Below, in pieces: positions 1-8,184 of a DNA stretch of 18,301 bases. Numbering within the stretch: the first letter of the stretch is position 1; each line of letters opens with the position of its first letter. The DNA comes from Pseudomonadota bacterium (GTDB taxonomy: Bacteria > Pseudomonadota > Alphaproteobacteria > Caulobacterales > Caulobacteraceae). The notes below the pieces were generated by a model. It was given only the letters and a program-made list of their open reading frames with translations, made no database searches and was not told the origin of the DNA. The stretch spans positions 1-18,301 of the forward strand of contig JAEZHG010000076.1 of assembly GCA_023436945.1 (NCBI GenBank). Direction: 5' to 3'. The position numbers were made by a program, and so were the translations under genes.

Positions 1-1406
1 ACCTGCTGATGGCCGCCGGTTCGGCAGCTCTGCTGGCCGCCTGTGCGGTTGGTCCCAAGCCTGTCGATCCGACCCTGCCTCTGGGCAGTGAGGGTGCCTT
101 CATCAACTCGCAATCCGCTTCGGTTTCGACCGAGGCGGTGAGCGGGGACTGGTGGCGTCTGTATAATGACCCGACCCTTGATGGTCTGGTCCAGCAGGCA
201 CTGGCCGAGAACAACCAGCTCGAAGCCGCCGCCGCCAATCTGCGTGCCGTGCGTGCCTCCCTGTCGGAAGCCCGCTCGAACCGTCTGCCGACCACCACGG
301 CAACGGGTGCCTTCAACCGCAGTCAGGCCTCGACGATCACCGCCCCTCAGGCGGGTGGTGCCGAACTGCCGGAAGTCGATACCTATGATGTCGGTCTGGA
401 TGTGGCCTACGAGATCGACCTGTTCGGTCGCGTCGAGTCCTCGATCCGCGCCGCCCGCGCCGATGCTCGTGCTGCCGAGGCTGCACTGGAAATCGTGCGT
501 GTAACGGTCGCCGCCGAAACCGCCCGCGCCTATGCCGACACCTGCGCCCTGAACGCACAGGTCGAGGTGGCCGAGCGGAACATCGACCTGCAAAGCCAGA
601 CGGCCAACCTTGTCCAGAACCTGCTCAACGCCGGTGCTGGCAACGGTCTGGACGTGGCCCGCGCCCGCGCTGCACTGGAGCAAACCCGCGCCACCCTGCC
701 ACCGATGCGTGCCGCCCGTGATGCCGCGCTTTACCGTCTCGCCACCCTGACGGGCCGCACGCCCGCACAGGTCAGCGAAGCGGCCAAGGCCTGCACCACC
801 ACGCCGCAACTGTCGCGTCCGATCCCGATCGGTGACGGTGCCGCCCTTCTGGCCCGCCGCCCTGCCATCCGTCAGGCCCAAGCCAATCAGGCCGCCGCCG
901 GTGCCCGCGTGAATGTAGCCACAGCGGGTCTGTTCCCGTCGATCCGCCTTGGCGGTTCGCTGGGCTCGACCGCTCTGGACAGCTCTGACCTCGGCAACAG
1001 CGAGAACTTCCGCTTCTCGGTTGGCCCGCTGATCTCGTGGTCGTTCCCGAACGTCATCGCCGCCCGCGCCCGTATCAAACAGGCCGGTGCCTATGCGGAT
1101 GCCGCTCTGGCCAACTATGACCAGACGGTTTTGGTAGCGCTTCAGGAAACCGAGACCGCCCTGTCGGCCTATGCCAACGAGCTTGATCGCCAAAGCGCGC
1201 TCAAGATCGCCCGCGATCAGGCCAAGCGTGCGGCGGAACTGTCGCGCATGCGCTTTGATGCTGGCGTCGACAACTTCCTGACCGTGCTAGACGCCGAACG
1301 CACCCTCGCCGGTGCTGACGCCGCTCTGGCAGGCTCCGAACAGGCCGTGGCCAACGCTCAGGTCACCCTGTTCAAGGCTCTGGCGGGCAACTGGTCGCAA
1401 GACTAG
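1..1406 (+). CDS. RND efflux outer-membrane lipoprotein, NodT family (5' partial)
   Basis: Outer-membrane channel subunit of a tripartite RND efflux pump; the family (OEP domain, TolC/OprM/NodT-like) forms a trimeric tunnel that joins an inner-membrane RND transporter and a periplasmic adaptor. The open frame runs off the left edge (Leu-Leu codons precede the first ATG at 9), so the start and the positive end of the signal peptide lie outside. A lipobox, LLAAC, places the lipidated Cys 12 residues after that ATG. Visible family features are GDWWRLYNDPTLDGLVQQAL, then an Ala-rich helical hairpin, YEIDLFGRV, and a second repeat with RRPAIRQAQANQAAAGARV, LFPSIRLGGS and RMRFDAGVDNFLTVLDAER. About 465 residues are present, close to the normal family length, so little is missing. 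The adaptor and RND transporter genes are presumably upstream, outside the window. Family is certain; the exported substrate cannot be told. Confidence 0.93.
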   Translation, partial: LLMAAGSAALLAACAVGPKPVDPTLPLGSEGAFINSQSASVSTEAVSGDWWRLYNDPTLDGLVQQALAENNQLEAAAANLRAVRASLSEARSNRLPTTTATGAFNRSQASTITAPQAGGAELPEVDTYDVGLDVAYEIDLFGRVESSIRAARADARAAEAALEIVRVTVAAETARAYADTCALNAQVEVAERNIDLQSQTANLVQNLLNAGAGNGLDVARARAALEQTRATLPPMRAARDAALYRLATLTGRTPAQVSEAAKACTTTPQLSRPIPIGDGAALLARRPAIRQAQANQAAAGARVNVATAGLFPSIRLGGSLGSTALDSSDLGNSENFRFSVGPLISWSFPNVIAARARIKQAGAYADAALANYDQTVLVALQETETALSAYANELDRQSALKIARDQAKRAAELSRMRFDAGVDNFLTVLDAERTLAGADAALAGSEQAVANAQVTLFKALAGNWSQD

Positions 1407-1432
1407 ACCCGAACCAGATTCGCAAAGAACGA

Positions 1433-1465
1433 CGCCCGGCAGAATCTTTTCTGCCGGGCGTTTTT
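1433..1465 (+). terminator. Intrinsic terminator of the efflux lipoprotein gene
   Basis: A perfect 12-bp stem (1433-1444 pairing with 1449-1460, core CGCCCGGCAG/CTGCCGGGCG) with a 4-base loop is followed by five T. It lies 27 bases after the stop codon and separates the efflux operon from proB. Confidence 0.93.
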
Positions 1466-1474
1466 CATATGCCG

Positions 1475-1525
1475 TATCCGTATCTTTTTCGGCAAAGCCC
1501 TAATGACGAGAAGATACTTCGGATA
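1475..1525 (+). repeat. Interrupted inverted repeat in the proB leader
   Basis: TATCC-GTATCTT (1475-1486) is complementary to AAGATAC (1511-1517) plus GGATA (1521-1525), giving 12 paired bases with a 3-base bulge (1518-1520) and a 24-base loop. It starts ten bases after the T-run of the preceding terminator and ends one base before the proB ribosome binding site. It may be an RNA hairpin in the leader or a DNA operator; the sequence does not decide which. Confidence 0.45.
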
Positions 1526-1526
1526 T

Positions 1527-1532
1527 AGGAGG
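1527..1532 (+). promoter_or_regulatory. Ribosome binding site fixing the proB start
   Basis: AGGAGG lies 6 bases before a GTG at 1539. The in-frame ATG at 1503 has nothing like it upstream, so GTG 1539 is taken as the start. Confidence 0.8.
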
Positions 1533-1538
1533 TTGGGC

Positions 1539-2720
1539 GTGACCTTTACCGCGCCCCTCCCCGACGCCGAAAGCAATGCCAGCGCCCACGGCGCGGCCTC
1601 GCCTTCGGCTGCCCTCGAAAAAGCCCGCCGTATCGTTGTGAAGATCGGCTCGTCGCTGGTTCACGACGCCAAGTCGGGACAGGCGAACCAGCCATGGCTT
1701 TCTGCTCTGGCAGCGGACATTGCCGAGCTTAGAAAAGACGGGCGCGAGGTCATCATCGTCTCCTCCGGCGCCGTGGCGCTGGGACGTGCGCGTATCAAGA
1801 CCGACCCGCGCAAACTGGCCGACAAACAGGCCGCCGCCGCCGTGGGCCAGTCCCTGCTGATGCAGGCGTGGGAAAACGCGCTGGCCCCGCACAATATTCT
1901 GGCCGGCCAGATCCTGCTGACCCGCGACGACACCGAGCGCCGTCGCCGCTGGCTGAATGCCCGCGCCACCGCCAATGCCCTGCTGAAACACGGCATCGTC
2001 CCTGTGGTGAACGAGAACGACACCGTCGCTACCGAGGAAATCCGTTATGGCGACAATGACCGACTGGCCGCCCGCGCGGCACAGTTGGTACAGGCCGATC
2101 TTCTGGTGCTGCTGTCGGATGTGGACGGGCTTTACACCGCCGACCCGCGCCGCGATCCGGATGCGAAACATCTGCCCGTCATCGAGCGCCTGACGCCTGA
2201 CATCCTTGCCATGGCCTCAGGGGCCAATGCCGAGGCAGGCGTGGGCACGGGCGGCATGGCCACCAAACTGGCCGCCGTGCAGATTGCCGGCTCTGCCGGA
2301 TGCGCAACGCTTATCGCATCGGGTCTGACCGACCATCCCCTCCGCAAGGTTCTGGATGGAGCCAAGGCCAGCCTGTTCCATCCCTCGACCGCGCCGCTCC
2401 ATGCGTGGAAACAATGGATCGCGGGCAGCGTCGCCCCTGCCGGAACCCTGTCGCTGGACGAAGGTGCCGTCAGGGCGCTGCGCTCGGGCAAGAGCCTGCT
2501 GCCGTCGGGCGTCACCTCAGTCAAAGGCCGCTTTGAAAAGGGCGACAGCGTCGTGCTGTCCGGCCCTGACGGTGTGCGTCTGGGCGTGGGGTTGGCCGGA
2601 TATCCGGCAGATGAAATGAAACTGATCCGGGGCCATCACTCGGACGATATTGAAGGCCTGATCGGCTATCGCGGACCGTCCGTTGTGGTCCACCGCGACG
2701 ATCTGGTGCTGGAGGGATAA
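1539..2720 (+). CDS. proB: Glutamate 5-kinase
   Basis: Cytoplasmic enzyme of the first step of proline synthesis: ATP phosphorylates glutamate to gamma-glutamyl phosphate, which passes to ProA. From the GTG start (393 residues) the amino-acid-kinase domain shows KIGSSLV (about 35-41), SSGAVALG (75-82), NENDTVA (158), GDNDRLAAR (171), LLSDVDGLYTADP (about 191) and GTGGMATK (237). The C-terminal third, from about residue 300, fits the PUA domain of full-length ProB. An Ala/Ser-rich leader of about 28 residues precedes the kinase core and is longer than in E. coli ProB. GTG 1539 is chosen over ATG 1503 (405 residues) because only the former has a good ribosome binding site. The stop overlaps the proA start by one base (TAATG), indicating translational coupling. 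Feedback inhibition by proline is usual in the family but is not testable here. Confidence 0.95.
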   Translation: MTFTAPLPDAESNASAHGAASPSAALEKARRIVVKIGSSLVHDAKSGQANQPWLSALAADIAELRKDGREVIIVSSGAVALGRARIKTDPRKLADKQAAAAVGQSLLMQAWENALAPHNILAGQILLTRDDTERRRRWLNARATANALLKHGIVPVVNENDTVATEEIRYGDNDRLAARAAQLVQADLLVLLSDVDGLYTADPRRDPDAKHLPVIERLTPDILAMASGANAEAGVGTGGMATKLAAVQIAGSAGCATLIASGLTDHPLRKVLDGAKASLFHPSTAPLHAWKQWIAGSVAPAGTLSLDEGAVRALRSGKSLLPSGVTSVKGRFEKGDSVVLSGPDGVRLGVGLAGYPADEMKLIRGHHSDDIEGLIGYRGPSVVVHRDDLVLEG

Positions 2721-3985
2721 TGGAAGCGCTCGAACAATCCATGCTGGAGCGAGGCATCCGCGCCCGCGCCGCCGCCCAAGGCCTGCGTAACGCCCCTGCC
2801 GAGGCCCGCACCCGCGCGCTCAAAGCCCTGTCTGCCGGTATCCGCGCCAAGGCCGATGACATATTGAAAGCCAATGGGACCGACCTCGACGCAGGCCGCG
2901 CCAACGGCATGACCGAGGCGATGCTGGACCGTCTGGCGCTTAACCCCGCCCGCATCGAAGGCATCGCCGACGCCGTCGAGATCATCGCCAATGTCAAAGA
3001 CCCGCTGGGCGTCGAGACCGAGCGCTGGATCGCCCCCGGAAATGGCCTTGATATCGCCCGGACCCGCACGCCCATCGGCGTGCTGGGCGTGATCTATGAA
3101 AGCCGACCCAATGTCACGGCAGATGCCGCCGCCCTGTGCATCCGCTCGGGCAATGCGGCCATTCTGCGCTGTGGCTCGGACTGCCTGCATTCGTCGCTGG
3201 CGATTGCCGAGGTCATCTCGGACGCCCTGTCGCAAGCAGGTCTGCCGGAAGATGCCATCCAGTTGATTGATACGCCCGACCGCGCCGCGGTTGGCCTGAT
3301 GCTGCAAGGGCTGGAAGGCACGATCGACGTTATCATTCCGCGCGGTGGCAAGAGCCTCGTCGCCCGCGTTCAGGCCGAGGCCAGGACGGCCGTCCTGTCG
3401 CACCTCGAGGGGATGAACCACTCCTATGTCCACGCCGCCGCCGATCATGAAAAAGCGCGGGCGCTGGTGCTGAATGCCAAGATGCGCCGCGTGTCTGTCT
3501 GTGGCGCGACCGAGACCTTGCTGATCGACAAAGCCATTGCGCCGGACCTTCTGCCGTGGATCGCTGCGGACCTGTCGGCCAAGGGCTGCGAACTGCGCGG
3601 CGATGCCGCGGCGCGTGCCATTGTGCCGGGCATGACCACTGCCTCGGAAGAGGACTGGTCCACCGAATATCTGGCCCCGATCCTGTCGGTGGCTGTGGTC
3701 GACGATCTGGACGCCGCCATCGCCCACATCGGCCGCTATGGGTCAGGCCATACCGAGGCGATCATCACCGAGGACGCACAGGCCGCCGCCAACTTCCTGA
3801 ACCGCGTGGACAGCGCCATCGTAGTCCACAATGCCTCTACACAATATGCCGATGGCGGAGAGTTCGGCTTTGGCGGCGAAATCGGTATCGCCACCGGACG
3901 GCTCCACGCACGCGGTCCCGTCGGTGCCGAACAACTGACCACCTACAAATATGTGGTTCGCGGGCAGGGACAGACCCGCCCCTGA
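2720..3985 (+). CDS. proA: Gamma-glutamyl phosphate reductase
   Basis: Second enzyme of proline synthesis: NADPH reduces gamma-glutamyl phosphate to glutamate 5-semialdehyde, which cyclises to pyrroline-5-carboxylate. It belongs to the aldehyde dehydrogenase superfamily and has 421 residues, the normal length. Visible signatures are RTPIGVLGVIYESRPNVTAD, AAILRCGSD, IIPRGGKSLVARV, and the catalytic cysteine, Cys261, in VSVCGATETLLID; near the C-terminus stands YADGGEFGFGGEIGIATGR, then HARGPVGAEQLTTYKYVV, typical of ProA. The ATG overlaps the proB stop by one base, with GGAGG (2711-2715) inside the end of proB as its ribosome binding site, so ProB and ProA are probably made in step. A terminator follows 15 bases after the stop. 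No nadD, obgE or other usual neighbour accompanies the pair. Confidence 0.97.
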   Translation: MEALEQSMLERGIRARAAAQGLRNAPAEARTRALKALSAGIRAKADDILKANGTDLDAGRANGMTEAMLDRLALNPARIEGIADAVEIIANVKDPLGVETERWIAPGNGLDIARTRTPIGVLGVIYESRPNVTADAAALCIRSGNAAILRCGSDCLHSSLAIAEVISDALSQAGLPEDAIQLIDTPDRAAVGLMLQGLEGTIDVIIPRGGKSLVARVQAEARTAVLSHLEGMNHSYVHAAADHEKARALVLNAKMRRVSVCGATETLLIDKAIAPDLLPWIAADLSAKGCELRGDAAARAIVPGMTTASEEDWSTEYLAPILSVAVVDDLDAAIAHIGRYGSGHTEAIITEDAQAAANFLNRVDSAIVVHNASTQYADGGEFGFGGEIGIATGRLHARGPVGAEQLTTYKYVVRGQGQTRP

Positions 3986-3999
3986 CCCCCGAAAAGCAA

Positions 4000-4029
4000 A
4001 AAAGGCCGGAGCGGAAACTCCGGCCTTTT
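4000..4029. terminator. Bidirectional terminator between proA and the dehydrogenase gene
   Basis: A 12-bp perfect stem (4000-4011 with 4018-4029, core AAAAGGCCGGAG/CTCCGGCCTTTT) with a 6-base loop is flanked by A-rich sequence on the left and T-rich on the right. It can therefore stop transcription from proA on the plus strand and from the convergent dehydrogenase gene on the minus strand. Confidence 0.9.
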
Positions 4030-4046
4030 CTTTCATTTACCCAAGC

Positions 4047-6485
4047 CTATCCGCGCTGCGGCAGGGCATAGGCAATCACCTGGTCACCCCTCGGGGTTTC
4101 CATGAAGTGGTGGCCGCCCGTCATGATGACGAGGTACTGGCGACCGTTCTGCTCATACACCATCGGGTTGGCCTGACCGCCTGCGGGCAGGACATCGGAC
4201 CAGACCGTCTTGCCCGTTTCGATATCGATGGCGCGGATCAGGTCATCCGTTGCCGCTGCGATAAAGATCAGGCCACCCGCCGTTACCACCGCACCGCCAT
4301 TGTTAGGCGTTCCGATTTCAAACGGCAGCATGGACGGAATACCGAACGGACCGTTGTTGCGAGCCGTGCCGAACGGACGGTCCCACAGGGTCTGGCCAGT
4401 GCGGATGTCGATGGTGCGGATACCGCCATAGGGCGGCTGTTTGCACAGCAGGCCGGTGAACTTCACCCGCCAGCCCGCATTGACGTTGATTGCATAGGGC
4501 ACGCCCGTCTGCGGATCACCGGCTCCCTCGGCCTTCGACTTGGTCAGGCTGCCACCTCGGTTGGCAGCTTCCTTCTCGCGCTCGATATAGCGGGGATCAT
4601 CACGCGCGAACCAGCCTTGGGCATCGGCCTCCTTACGCGGCACCAGACGGTTGTGGTTCGGCATGTCGTTATAGTTGGCGATGATCACACCGCGCACCGG
4701 ATCGACCGCTACACCACCCCAGTCAGAGCCGCCATTATAGCCCGGATACTGGATCCAGTGACGGTCAGCCGTCGGCGGGGTGAAGAAGCCCTGATAGGAA
4801 GCCTGACGGAACTGGATGCGGCAGAACATTTGATCGATCGGCGACATCCCCCACATGCTGCGCTCCGTCAGATCGGCCTTGCGCAGGGTGTGGAATTTGG
4901 ACGTCGGCTGGGTCGGCGTGCGCTGTGCAGGCTCGACACCCCCTTGCGGCACTGGGATGTTTTCCACCTCGTGCAGAGGCTGGCCCGTGCGGCGGTCCAG
5001 AATATAGATATCGCCCTGTTTGGACGGCAGGATCACCGCCGGAACCATGGCACCACCGACCGGCATATCCACCAGAGTGGCCTGCGAGCCGAGGTCATAG
5101 TCCCACACATCGCGGTGAACCGTCTGGAAGTGCCAGCGCGGCTTTCCTGTCGTCACATCCAGCGCCACCAGCGAGGTCGAATACTCGTTCTCGGCCGGAC
5201 GGCGGGTGCTGGAGTAATAGTCCGCCGAAGAGTTACCCATCGGCAGGAAGACCAGACCCAGCGCTTCATCCGCCGTGGCCGTGGTCCACATATTGGGCGT
5301 GCCACGCGTATAGGTCTCGCCCTCCGGCGGCAGGGTCGTGGTTTCGGGACGCATCATGTCCCATGCGAAACGCAGTTGGCCCGTCACGGCATCAAAGCCC
5401 TGAATAACGCCCGAAGCGTTCCAGCGGCGCTGGCCATCCAGAACCTGATGACCCGTCACCACCACCCCGCGCACAATCACAGGGGCCGAGGTAATCGAGA
5501 CCATGCCCGGATAGGGGTCACCCATGCCGTGCTTGATGCTGACCGAACCGTTCTGGCCAAAGTCGGCGCAGGGGCGACCAGTGCGGGCATCGACCGCCAC
5601 AAGGCGACCATCGAGCGTGCCCTCGATAATGCGCGAAGCGCACGGCTGGGCCGCATCGACGTTTGGCACCTGATAGTGGGCCACGCCACGGCATGCCGCC
5701 GTATAGGGAATATCCTCGTCCGAGACCTTGGGATCATAGGTCCACTTCTGCTCGCCCGTCGCGGCATCAACGGCAAACAGGCGGTTACGCGCCGAGCAAA
5801 GATAAAGCGTGTCACCGATTTTCAGCGGGGTCGTCTCTGCGCCCCAGCGTTCTTCCGGCAGATCGCCCGTGCGGAACATCCATGCCCGCTCAAGCTTGCC
5901 GACGTTTTCCTTGTTGATCTGGTTCAGCGGTGAATAGCGCTGCGCACTGTCAGAGCCACCCCAAGCCGGCCAGTCGCTGTTGACCTTTTGCAGGGCCGGA
6001 TCACCGATCAGGTCCTGACCGCTGTTTGGCACAGGGCGTTCAACCGTGGCACGGTTGGCATAGACAACAATGCCCCCGCCAATCACGCAGACCAGAGCCA
6101 TCACACCAAACCCGACAGCAGCCGTCGCCCCGCCGCGTTCGCGCTTCAATGCGCCCAGTGCAAACAGGACCGGAACCAGCAAGACCATCGGCGCAATCAC
6201 ACGCGGCACCAGCGCCCAGCCATCCAGACCCACTTCCCACACGGCCCATACAATCGTGCCGAGTACGACGAGGATATAAAGCCAAGCGCCCGAGCTACGT
6301 CGCAGGAACAGCAGGATGCCGCTTATCACCATCAGCAGGCCCGTGATCAGATAGTAGAAGGAGCCGCCCAGCATCGCGAGCTGCGCCCCGCCGATCACAA
6401 GAACGACCCCGATCAGGCCTATGACCAGGGCAAGTATCCTGATCAGTAAACGACCAACCCCGCTGCCTCTTTCGACACGCGCCAT
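4047..6485 (-). CDS. Membrane-bound PQQ-dependent dehydrogenase, glucose/quinate/shikimate type
   Basis: Quinoprotein that oxidises a sugar or cyclic polyol in the periplasm and passes electrons to ubiquinone. Residues 1-145 hold five hydrophobic segments (about 13-34, 40-61, 67-84, 91-113, 119-142), the membrane anchor of E. coli Gcd-type enzymes. The periplasmic eight-bladed propeller starts near residue 160: WPAWGGSDSAQRYSPLNQIN, WMFRTGD, TLYLCSARNRLFAVDAATG, ACRGV, TVHRDVWDYDLGSQ, ILDRRTGQPL, WGGVAVDP, LLCKQPPYGGI, FIAAATDDLIRAIDIETGK and LPAGGQANPMVYEQNGRQYL, all close to Gcd blocks. Length (812) matches the family. ATG 6485 is preferred to the adjacent GTG at 6488 because AGGAGG (6493-6498) is 7 bases from the ATG. 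No PQQ biosynthesis genes are nearby, so PQQ comes from a distant locus or the environment. Glucose, quinate or shikimate cannot be separated from sequence alone. Confidence 0.92.
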   Translation of the reverse strand: MARVERGSGVGRLLIRILALVIGLIGVVLVIGGAQLAMLGGSFYYLITGLLMVISGILLFLRRSSGAWLYILVVLGTIVWAVWEVGLDGWALVPRVIAPMVLLVPVLFALGALKRERGGATAAVGFGVMALVCVIGGGIVVYANRATVERPVPNSGQDLIGDPALQKVNSDWPAWGGSDSAQRYSPLNQINKENVGKLERAWMFRTGDLPEERWGAETTPLKIGDTLYLCSARNRLFAVDAATGEQKWTYDPKVSDEDIPYTAACRGVAHYQVPNVDAAQPCASRIIEGTLDGRLVAVDARTGRPCADFGQNGSVSIKHGMGDPYPGMVSITSAPVIVRGVVVTGHQVLDGQRRWNASGVIQGFDAVTGQLRFAWDMMRPETTTLPPEGETYTRGTPNMWTTATADEALGLVFLPMGNSSADYYSSTRRPAENEYSTSLVALDVTTGKPRWHFQTVHRDVWDYDLGSQATLVDMPVGGAMVPAVILPSKQGDIYILDRRTGQPLHEVENIPVPQGGVEPAQRTPTQPTSKFHTLRKADLTERSMWGMSPIDQMFCRIQFRQASYQGFFTPPTADRHWIQYPGYNGGSDWGGVAVDPVRGVIIANYNDMPNHNRLVPRKEADAQGWFARDDPRYIEREKEAANRGGSLTKSKAEGAGDPQTGVPYAINVNAGWRVKFTGLLCKQPPYGGIRTIDIRTGQTLWDRPFGTARNNGPFGIPSMLPFEIGTPNNGGAVVTAGGLIFIAAATDDLIRAIDIETGKTVWSDVLPAGGQANPMVYEQNGRQYLVIMTGGHHFMETPRGDQVIAYALPQRG

Positions 6486-6756
6486 CACAGATCCTCCTGC
6501 GGTTGCATAAGGTATTGAACCGCGCTGAAAGAACTACGTTCCACACCCCTTTGGTTGAGGTCTGGCAGGCTTGCGACCGCAAATGCGAAGAACTCTCAAG
6601 AAACCTATGATTGTTTATGTCGCGACGCAGCATTAATGCCGAATAAAATCGCCCAAACAGACCATTCAACCGCAAATACATTCGACAGATGGACATTTCA
6701 GTCCTTCAAACCGAAAAATATTTGCGATTACGGCCACCTAACGGCAAAATGTGCAG
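6486..6756. other. Divergent intergenic region between the dehydrogenase gene and gltD
   Basis: About 270 bases, distinctly AT-richer than the genes from 6590 on. It must hold promoters for both divergent units, though I see no convincing -35/-10 pair. It contains AGGAGG for the dehydrogenase (6493-6498, minus strand) and three CGCAAAT elements, listed separately. No gene is seen in it. Confidence 0.7.
6571..6726. repeat. Recurring CGCAAAT element, candidate operator
   Basis: CGCAAAT occurs at 6578-6584 and 6671-6677 on the plus strand. The reverse complement occurs at 6720-6726 (ATTTGCG) and, in short form, at 6571-6575 (TTGCG). The first pair forms TTGCG-AC-CGCAA (6571-6582), a compact palindrome. 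The other two form an 8-bp inverted repeat, CGCAAATA (6671-6678) and TATTTGCG (6719-6726). The clustering in the promoter region of two divergent genes suggests binding sites for a regulator; which one is unknown. Confidence 0.4.
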
Positions 6757-8184
6757 ATGCAAAAAGGTGGACGTTCAAACCCTGGTGGTTTCCTGATCGA
6801 AGCGCGGCGACTGGATAAGTCGCCCGCACAGTCTCGCGTGCTTTCCTTCGACGAGATCACGCTCAAACCGACCTCTGAAGGCGGCCAGAAACAGGCCTCG
6901 CGCTGCACCGACTGCGGCGTGCCTTTCTGCCAGAACGCCTGCCCGCTCCAGAACAATATTCCCGACTGGCTCGCCTTGTCGGCTGACGGCGATGTGCGCG
7001 AGGCGTGGAAGACCGCGTCGCTGACCTCGACCATGCCCGAAATCTGCGGCCGCATCTGTCCGCAGGACCGCCTGTGCGAAGGCGCGTGCACCCTGCAACA
7101 ATCGGGCTGGGATGGCGTGACCATCGGCTCGGTCGAAGCATGGATTGCCGACACTGCCTTTGAAAACGGCTGGGTCGAGCCTATCCGCCCCGTCGCCGAA
7201 CGCGGCCAGTCGGTCGCCATCGTCGGCGCGGGTCCTGCGGGCCTTGCCGCCGCCGACCGCCTGCGCAGCGCCGGCTATCAGGTCACGGTCTATGACCGCC
7301 ATGACCGTGCGGGTGGCCTTTTGATGTATGGCATCCCCGGCTTCAAGCTGGAGAAGCACATCGTCCAACGCCGCATCGACCGTCTGGTCGAGGGCGGTGT
7401 GAAGTTTGTGCTGAACACCTCCGTCGGCAACGACATCACCCTGGAAGAATTGCGCAGCCAGCATGACGCCGTGCTTCTGGCCATGGGCGTCTATCAGGCC
7501 CGTCGCCTTTCCATTCCGGGTTGCGGTCCCGATGATGCCCTGCCCGCGCTCGACTTCCTGATTGCCCAGAACAAGCGCGACCTCGGCGACACCGTCGAAG
7601 GCACGCAAGCCACAGGCAAGAAGGTTGTCGTGGTCGGGGGTGGCGATACCGCCATGGACTGCGTCCGCACGGCTATCCGTCAGGGCGCGTCCAGCGTCAC
7701 CTGCCTCTATCGCCGTGACCGCGCCAATATGCCGGGCAGCGCCCGCGAGGTGCAAAACGCTGAGGAAGAAGGTGTCACCTTCGAATGGCTGGCGGCTCCC
7801 AAGGCCCTCATGTCCAAGGGCGAGGCGGTCAGCGCCGTCCGCGCCCAACGCATGGCCCTGAGTGAAGCCGGTGCCGGTGGCCGTCGAGAGATTGTCCCTG
7901 TGGCCGACAGCGATTTCGACATCGGCGCCGATCTGGTGATCGAGGCTCTGGGCTTCGAGCCGGAGAACTTCCCCGAACAGCTCGACCCTTCGCTGGAAAT
8001 CTCGCGCTGGAACACTGTGCAGGTCGCCCGTGGCGGCTTTGCCACCAGCCTTGAGGGCGTTTTCGCCGCCGGAGACGCCGTGCGCGGTGCCTCCCTCGTC
8101 GTCTGGGCCGTGCGCGATGGCCAGGACGCCGCCGCCGAAATCGACCGTTATTTGCGTGCGCGTACCGAGGAAGCCGCAGCATGA
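6757..8184 (+). CDS. gltD: Glutamate synthase (NADPH) small subunit
   Basis: Beta subunit of GOGAT. It oxidises NADPH at FAD and passes electrons through iron-sulfur clusters to the large subunit, which makes two glutamates from glutamine and 2-oxoglutarate. Two cysteine groups near the N-terminus bind 4Fe-4S clusters: Cys50, 53, 58, 62 (CTDCGVPFCQNAC) and Cys97, 101, 107, 111 (CGRICPQDRLCEGAC). The FAD Rossmann motif VAIVGAGPAGLAAADRL lies near 151-167, followed by AGGLLMYGIPGFKLEK. The NADPH site is VVVVGGGDTAMDCV near 290. The closing FAD motif GVFAAGDAVRGASLVVWAV is near 434-452. With ATG 6757 the protein has 475 residues, the usual size; a GTG at 6751 is an equally possible start, and neither has a clear ribosome binding site. 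Its stop overlaps the gltB start (ATGA, 8181-8184). Confidence 0.97.
   Translation: MQKGGRSNPGGFLIEARRLDKSPAQSRVLSFDEITLKPTSEGGQKQASRCTDCGVPFCQNACPLQNNIPDWLALSADGDVREAWKTASLTSTMPEICGRICPQDRLCEGACTLQQSGWDGVTIGSVEAWIADTAFENGWVEPIRPVAERGQSVAIVGAGPAGLAAADRLRSAGYQVTVYDRHDRAGGLLMYGIPGFKLEKHIVQRRIDRLVEGGVKFVLNTSVGNDITLEELRSQHDAVLLAMGVYQARRLSIPGCGPDDALPALDFLIAQNKRDLGDTVEGTQATGKKVVVVGGGDTAMDCVRTAIRQGASSVTCLYRRDRANMPGSAREVQNAEEEGVTFEWLAAPKALMSKGEAVSAVRAQRMALSEAGAGGRREIVPVADSDFDIGADLVIEALGFEPENFPEQLDPSLEISRWNTVQVARGGFATSLEGVFAAGDAVRGASLVVWAVRDGQDAAAEIDRYLRARTEEAAA

Noticed and set aside
1503..1538. Upstream ATG start for proB
   Set aside because: No ribosome binding site precedes it, whereas AGGAGG is ideally placed for GTG 1539; the extra residues are not a family feature.
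2666..3727. Long minus-strand open frame opposite proA
   Set aside because: ProA motifs on the plus strand are complete; the mirror frame has no domain or start signal. The same holds for minus-strand frames at 6775-7848, 9411-10592 and 12755-13888.
3951..5933. 660-codon open frame on the plus strand, antisense to the PQQ dehydrogenase
   Set aside because: It lies wholly opposite a gene with clear family motifs, has an Arg/His-rich composition typical of a mirrored GC-rich frame, no recognisable domain and no ribosome binding site.
6563..6575. TGGC..TTGC resembling a sigma-54 promoter upstream of gltD
   Set aside because: The distance between the GG and GC elements is about 7 bases instead of the required 10, so the site would not be used.
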